Positions 63,599 through 64,000 of a stretch of DNA of 64,000 nt are shown one piece after another. Under the pieces are notes generated by a model that made no database searches, had not been told where the DNA came from, and was given only the letters and a program-made list of their open reading frames with translations. The stretch is from assembly GCA_963664945.1 (NCBI GenBank), contig OY761822.1, positions 3,596,001 through 3,660,000 on the forward strand, read 5' to 3'. The DNA is from UBA6522 sp963664945 (GTDB taxonomy: Bacteria > Pseudomonadota > Gammaproteobacteria > Steroidobacterales > Rariloculaceae). The stretch's first letter is position 1. Every line of letters starts with the position of its first letter. The position numbers and the translations under genes were made by a program.

Positions 63599-63940
63599 CT
63601 ACGGCGCAGGCCCCTGAGCGTCGTCTTCATCGGCAACTTCCTCCACCTCCAGCACCAATCCGTTCACCGCTGTAACGCGGACCGGCGTACCGGTGGGCAG
63701 AACCGCTCCCGCTACCGGGTTCGCGCTCCACCGCTCGCCCTCTATACGAACCCGCAGCAGGTCGCCGGTGGTGTTCTCCACGGTTCCGCGCTTGCCCAGC
63801 ATCGGGGCATCCACCGCGGGGGAATCGCCCAGATATTTCTTGAGGGCGCCGCCCGAATCGCCGATGATCAGCTCGCGCCCTACAAACGCGGCAATGGCGA
63901 CGATTACGAGGGTCAGCAGCAGGCCGCTAAACAGTTCCAC
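63599..63940 (-). CDS. Short NfeD-like protein (membrane helix plus OB domain)
   Basis: A 113-residue protein from GTG 63940. One N-terminal helix (residues 4-22) is followed by MLGKRGTVENTTGDLLRVRIEGERWSANP and LPTGTPVRVTAVNGLVLEVEEV, the soluble OB-fold of NfeD C-terminal domains. The protease half of long NfeD proteins is absent, so this is the short form that usually pairs with a stomatin-type protein. No stomatin gene is in the remaining 60 bases. The tail is acidic and Pro-rich. Confidence 0.8.
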   Translation of the reverse strand: MELFSGLLLTLVIVAIAAFVGRELIIGDSGGALKKYLGDSPAVDAPMLGKRGTVENTTGDLLRVRIEGERWSANPVAGAVLPTGTPVRVTAVNGLVLEVEEVADEDDAQGPAP

Positions 63941-64000
63941 AGCCCCCTATTGCCCCCACGCCCGTCGTGAAACCTCCGGGTCGCAGTCGATTCCGATCAA

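Noticed and set aside
1..64000. CRISPR arrays, rRNA genes, riboswitches or phage structural genes
   Set aside because: No regularly spaced repeats, rRNA-like segments, recognised aptamers or phage structural proteins were seen.

Overview
The window looks like chromosome of a GC-rich proteobacterium, most likely a gammaproteobacterium with an outer membrane. This is inferred from a large TonB-dependent receptor, TRAP and aromatic-acid transporters, an Rnf-type subunit, Tat and lipoprotein export signals, and frequent GTG/TTG starts with tightly overlapping operons. I cannot name the species. Most genes have a uniform GC-rich style. The McrBC pair (40.0-43.0 kb) and the 28.8-30.4 kb stretch are visibly more AT-rich.

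Region 1 (1-8.7 kb, plus strand): the end of an NAD(P)-binding oxidoreductase, a DoxX membrane protein, an arylsulfotransferase-like protein, a secreted beta-propeller, a Tat-exported M24-fold protein, an SDR dehydrogenase, a 2-keto-4-pentenoate hydratase family enzyme and an AAHS-type MFS transporter. Region 2 (8.7-25.6 kb): a TonB-dependent receptor, an FAD oxidoreductase, a four-gene minus-strand operon (lipoprotein amidase, two paralogous secreted proteins and a DUF6152-like protein), a secreted cupin, an orphan RnfC-like protein, a CBS-pair protein, and two amidohydrolase-fold exported proteins. One of these is a double-length fusion.

Region 3 (26-36 kb) is a defence-type island ending at a tRNA-Cys gene. 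It carries an ATPase + PIN nuclease pair, a NucS-like nuclease, an orphan GT51 transglycosylase overlapped by a membrane-anchored protein, a type III restriction-modification pair whose Mod gene is frameshifted, and two unknown overlapping genes. Beyond the tRNA lie a decayed VapBC-type locus, a HupE/UreJ protein, a complete TRAP transporter (dctPQM) and an McrBC restriction system.

Region 4 (43.4-49.8 kb) is a meta-cleavage aromatic catabolism cluster. Divergent operons encode an FAH-family enzyme and a DapA-family lyase on one side. On the other are a CHM isomerase, an aldehyde dehydrogenase, a LigA/LigB-type dioxygenase and a lone antitoxin-like toxin-binding domain. An ACMSD-like amidohydrolase converges on them. 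The TRAP and AAHS transporters are plausible uptake routes for such compounds.

Region 5 (50-59.8 kb, minus strand) is a phospho-signalling operon: a coiled-coil protein, a ClpB-like AAA+ unfoldase, a NrdG-like radical SAM protein, [an inserted IS transposase], a zinc ribbon-FHA protein, a PP2C phosphatase, a membrane Ser/Thr kinase and a small membrane protein. The kinase carries four T-V-R-E motifs and the FHA protein one T-V-R-D, which suggests a phosphothreonine switch. This is the best candidate here for a poorly described system.

Region 6 (59.9-64 kb): an S33/TAP-type exported peptidase, a NatAB-like ABC exporter and a short NfeD-like protein. An 89-bp repeat with a strong hairpin occurs in opposite orientations near the two ends of the window (2.4 and 63.5 kb).
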